The notes beneath the pieces are model-generated. The model saw only the letters and a program-made list of their open reading frames with translations, searched no databases and had not been told where the DNA came from. A program made the translations under genes and the position numbers. 10,185 nucleotides of DNA. It comes from Isohypsibius dastychi (taxonomy: Eukaryota > Tardigrada > Eutardigrada > Parachela > Isohypsibiidae). Below are positions 8,150-10,185 of this stretch, in pieces. The stretch lies in NCBI GenBank assembly GCA_034696485.1, contig JAQIWT010001599.1, forward strand, positions 1-10,185, given 5' to 3'. Every line of letters starts with the position of its first letter. Position 1 is the stretch's first letter.

Positions 8150-8269
8150 AAGCCTACAACACCCGGTGTTCCCAAGCGGTCACCCATCTAAGTACTAACC
8201 AGGCCCGACGTAGCTTATCTTCCGAGATCGAACGGGATCGGGAGCATTCTACGTGGTATGGTCGTAGGC
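8150..8269 (-). rRNA. 5S ribosomal RNA, intact
   Basis: The minus strand gives a 120-nt RNA, the standard eukaryotic length, starting GCCTACGACCATACCACG and ending GGTGTTGTAGGCTT. The terminal stem GCCTAC/GTAGGC pairs perfectly. Internal promoter elements are visible: an A box (AGATAAGCTACGTCGGG) and a box C (GGTTAGTACTTAGATGGGTGACC region). A TTTTT terminator follows at 8148-8144. The sequence follows the general eukaryotic 5S pattern (GATCTCGGAAG, TCGGGCCTGGTTAGTACTT). Here it is a dispersed copy beside protein genes rather than part of a visible tandem array. A TATTTTGAT-like element lies about 18 bp upstream in both copies. Confidence 0.95.
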
Positions 8270-8594
8270 GAATGTTGTATCAAAATACATCTCTCGATTC
8301 TTTTACCAAGATAGTAAAAATAACCTTTTCAGCGAAATCGAATATAATATCGAAAATTCAAGCCATTAAGAAGTTGTAGCATCTTAGCGTACCTTTAGCA
8401 AAATTCAGATCGAAATTGCTTTTTCGCCGAAGCAATGTAAAATGTGTTTCAAAAATGAATAATCCACATGTAGATTTCGGTTGGCAGTCAAACGGTCAGT
8501 TTTGTCACCATTTCGAACAAAAGTGACTATGAGGGCGACGGTAACCACTCACTTAGTTCAAGTTCAGTCCGGGTCAAGTTTGTTGTCGTTTACT

Positions 8595-8613
8595 GATGAC
8601 GTCGATGACGTGG
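8595..8613 (+). promoter_or_regulatory. Paired TGACGT motif upstream of NAGK-B
   Basis: Identical over 19 bases to the motif before copy A and about 157 bp before the start codon. CRE/UPRE-like; function is inferred from motif and conservation between the arms. Confidence 0.5.
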
Positions 8614-8716
8614 CGCACTGACACGAGATGAAAAAGAACTCACAACAAACACGGAAGCCACATTTCGCCGATGTTCATCAAGATTATTTGCCTGTTATCC
8701 AATCGCCTGTGATTCT

Positions 8717-8724
8717 CCAATCAG
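8717..8724 (+). promoter_or_regulatory. CCAAT box (CCAATCAG) upstream of NAGK-B
   Basis: The NF-Y-type core lies about 46 bp before the ATG at 8770, matching its position in copy A. Confidence 0.45.
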
Positions 8725-8769
8725 ATAACTCCAGGATAAATACCCTTCCTATTCTTGAAACAACCGGAA

Positions 8770-10185
8770 ATGGACAAAGGTGATTCTGCGCGGAATTATT
8801 TCATTGGAATCGAAGGTGGTGGTTCGTCGTCTAAAGGAATTATTTTTGACGAGTCCGGAAAAATTCTCGCCCGATGTGTTGGAGCTTGTACGAATCAGTG
8901 GGTTTGTGGAATGCGGAAATCCTGCGAGATTATTTCTGGGATGGTTGGTGAGCTCCGGAAGACTGCGGGGATTTCGGAAGATGTTCGGATTCGGTCGCTG
9001 GGATTGTGTATGTCCGGAGCGGATGATGAGAAAACTAATCGCGAATGGGTGAAAATGTTGGAGGAGTCTTTCAATTTGGCGGAGAAGATTTTGATTGAAA
9101 ACGATACGATCGGATCGCTGGCGACGGCCAGACCGGATATGGCAGGAATTGTGCTCATTTCCGGTTGGAATATTCTTTTGTTTTTGGGTATGTGACTGTT
9201 TTGCAATTTGAGCTTTTGTTTGTTGTAGGAACCGGTTCGAATTGCATACTTCGAAATCGAGATGGGACGATAAGGCGAGTTGGCGGCTGGGGACACATGT
9301 TGGGAGATGAAGGATCCGGATATTGTAAGTTTGATTTCAAAAACTGTACGTTGAAAGAAAACGGCATTTACTTTTGTGAAATTGCTCGGTTGGATTTTTC
9401 GTTTGGCAGTTTTGTTTATTTTGTACATTTTCGCTCCTTCGAATTCTGTTGCTTTGGATTTTATCTGGGATACGAAATTTGCGCAGAAAATAGTATTTCA
9501 TATTCTATCATTCAAATTATTTCTGGTTGCCAGTTTATCTTAAATCGGTGCTGTTATGACAGTCTTTAGCTAGTCATATGCGCTGGGCCTGACGAATACA
9601 GATCAACTCTTTGAACTGATGAATCTGTTTATTATGAAAGAAAATTTTCGGTCATGAAATTTAATGAGAGATCTCCTACCGAAGAATTGTATGTTTGGAA
9701 TCATTTATGTCGTTGTTGAACTTTCTGGCGAATCGACACCGTCTTCCGCCGAAGTGCACTTCGGCGGCATGATACTGAAGTAAGAATTTTCACGTTTTAT
9801 TCCGGATGTAGTGAAAGTCCAAATATTTTTTCATTAAAAATTTGAATTTGGAATGAAATTAGTCATCCCTAATGCAGTAGTTCAAATTTACATCCACTGG
9901 AATTCGGTCACATACTGTAGTTCATTGGAAAAGTGCTTCACCATTCTGCCTTCCGTCTACATATTTTGTTGGAGTAGAATGATGATATTTGACGCTTTGA
10001 GTCTGTCGTGATATCCGTTTCTTTCTCTGTTCAGGTGATAGGGAACCAGTCAAATAATTTTAAATTAAATAAACTATTTTCCACTATTTTTTTCGAAAAT
10101 TCTGTCTTTTCTTTCAGGGATCGCTCAACGTGCAGTCAAGATCATGTTCGACCACGATGACGGGTTGAAAACAAGCGCGCTAGAT
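8770..10185 (+). CDS. NAGK: N-acetyl-D-glucosamine kinase, copy B, 5' part (cut by right edge)
   Basis: Exons: 8770-9163, 9229-9324 and 10118-10185 (window end), covering residues 1-186 of about 342. Exon lengths of the first two (394 and 96) and all intron phases equal those of copy A. Intron 1 is 65 bp and intron 2 is 793 bp (9325-10117). I found about four amino-acid differences from copy A: E64K, L69S, N71D and G142R (A to B). The phosphate loop, D112 and the GGWGHMLGDEGSGYW motif are unchanged, so this part shows no damage and could encode an active kinase. The ATG at 8770 is chosen because the longer open frame starts at TTG. Unlike copy A, intron 1 contains a stop in frame. Function as for copy A. 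Confidence 0.9.
9325..10117 (+). other. NAGK copy B intron 2 (793 bp)
   Basis: The intron (TATT|GTAAGT ... tttctttcag|GGATCG) shares its ends and a middle block (about 9545-9705) with copy A intron 2 but lacks the MITE. It carries a perfect 22-bp palindrome at 9746-9767 not seen in copy A. The open frame crossing its 5' end is readthrough of exon 2. No gene or RNA is visible. Confidence 0.8.

Larger units (their letters stand above)
8270..8769. promoter_or_regulatory. Arm B divergent spacer between intact 5S and NAGK-B
   Basis: This 500-bp region is the inverted counterpart of 7246-7774. It contains the paired TGACGT motif (8595-8613) and CCAATCAG (8717-8724). A second CCAAT (8699-8703) is CCAGT in arm A. 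The 5S-proximal half (8270-8480) aligns with many substitutions and small gaps. No protein gene is supported. Confidence 0.65.
5260..10185. repeat. Large imperfect inverted duplication (5S + promoter + NAGK)
   Basis: Arm A (5260-7940) and arm B (8144-10185) are reverse complements of each other in gene content and order: NAGK(-), spacer, 5S(+), centre, 5S(-), spacer, NAGK(+). Homology runs through exons, introns, promoters and the 5S T tracts. Arm B is still matching arm A at the last base of the window (10185 pairs with 5260), so the duplication continues to the right. By hand, exon 1 differs at 18 of the first 285 bases, about 94% identity. Confidence 0.9.

Noticed and set aside
8119-8379. 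Open frames over the 5S copies (plus strand 8119-8379, minus strand 7593-7994)
   Set aside because: They share a peptide only because both read the antisense strand of 5S rRNA; this is not a conserved protein.
9225-9260. tRNA-like GGTTCGAATTGC box
   Set aside because: It is NAGK-B exon 2 coding for GTGSNC; no A box or cloverleaf partner is present.
1-10185. CRISPR array, prophage or bacterial operon
   Set aside because: Spliced genes, 5S with a Pol III internal promoter, and metazoan protein families rule out a prokaryotic origin; no spaced repeats were seen.

Overview
This window is animal nuclear DNA. Protein genes are interrupted by short GT-AG introns with T-rich 'ttttcag'-type acceptors, coding exons are denser in GC than introns, and the products belong to metazoan families. 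Small introns and compact spacing suggest a small-genome invertebrate (an ecdysozoan such as a tardigrade, nematode or springtail). I cannot fix the phylum from sequence alone. The 5S rRNA has a generic eukaryotic sequence, visibly unlike the Caenorhabditis 5S as I remember it, which argues weakly against that genus.

Layout. (1) 1-982, minus strand: 5' part of a BTB/POZ-domain gene that runs off the left edge. (2) 1429-4017, plus strand: a complete seven-exon sphingosine-1-phosphate phosphatase (SGPP1/2 family, 460 aa) with all three PAP2 active-site motifs, a 30-nt exon and a GC-AG intron. (3) 4433-7245, minus strand: a complete four-exon N-acetylglucosamine kinase (NAGK, 342 aa; copy A), convergent with SGPP. 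Its 1.37-kb intron 2 carries a 391-bp foldback MITE flanked by TA. (4) 7775-7934, plus strand: a 5S rRNA gene broken by a 40-bp TA-flanked insertion. (5) 8150-8269, minus strand: an intact 120-nt 5S rRNA gene. (6) 8770-10185, plus strand: a second NAGK (copy B), cut by the right edge in exon 3.

The dominant structure is a large imperfect inverted duplication. The block 5S + divergent promoter + NAGK occurs as arm A (about 5260-7940) and arm B (about 8144-10185 and beyond), around a roughly 200-bp non-homologous centre. Coding exons of the two NAGK copies are about 93-94% identical by hand alignment of exon 1, with few amino-acid changes. Introns and spacers have diverged much more and hold copy-specific insertions. 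The promoter regions keep a paired TGACGT motif and a CCAAT box in both arms.

Functionally, the NAGK copies would salvage GlcNAc in the cytosol into the UDP-GlcNAc pathway. SGPP would recycle sphingosine-1-phosphate to sphingosine in internal membranes. The BTB protein is probably a substrate adaptor or scaffold. These genes share no evident pathway; their proximity looks like ordinary gene order plus a local inverted duplication. I see no evidence of a novel multi-gene system. The most unusual items are the palindromic 5S/NAGK duplication and the disrupted 5S copy.
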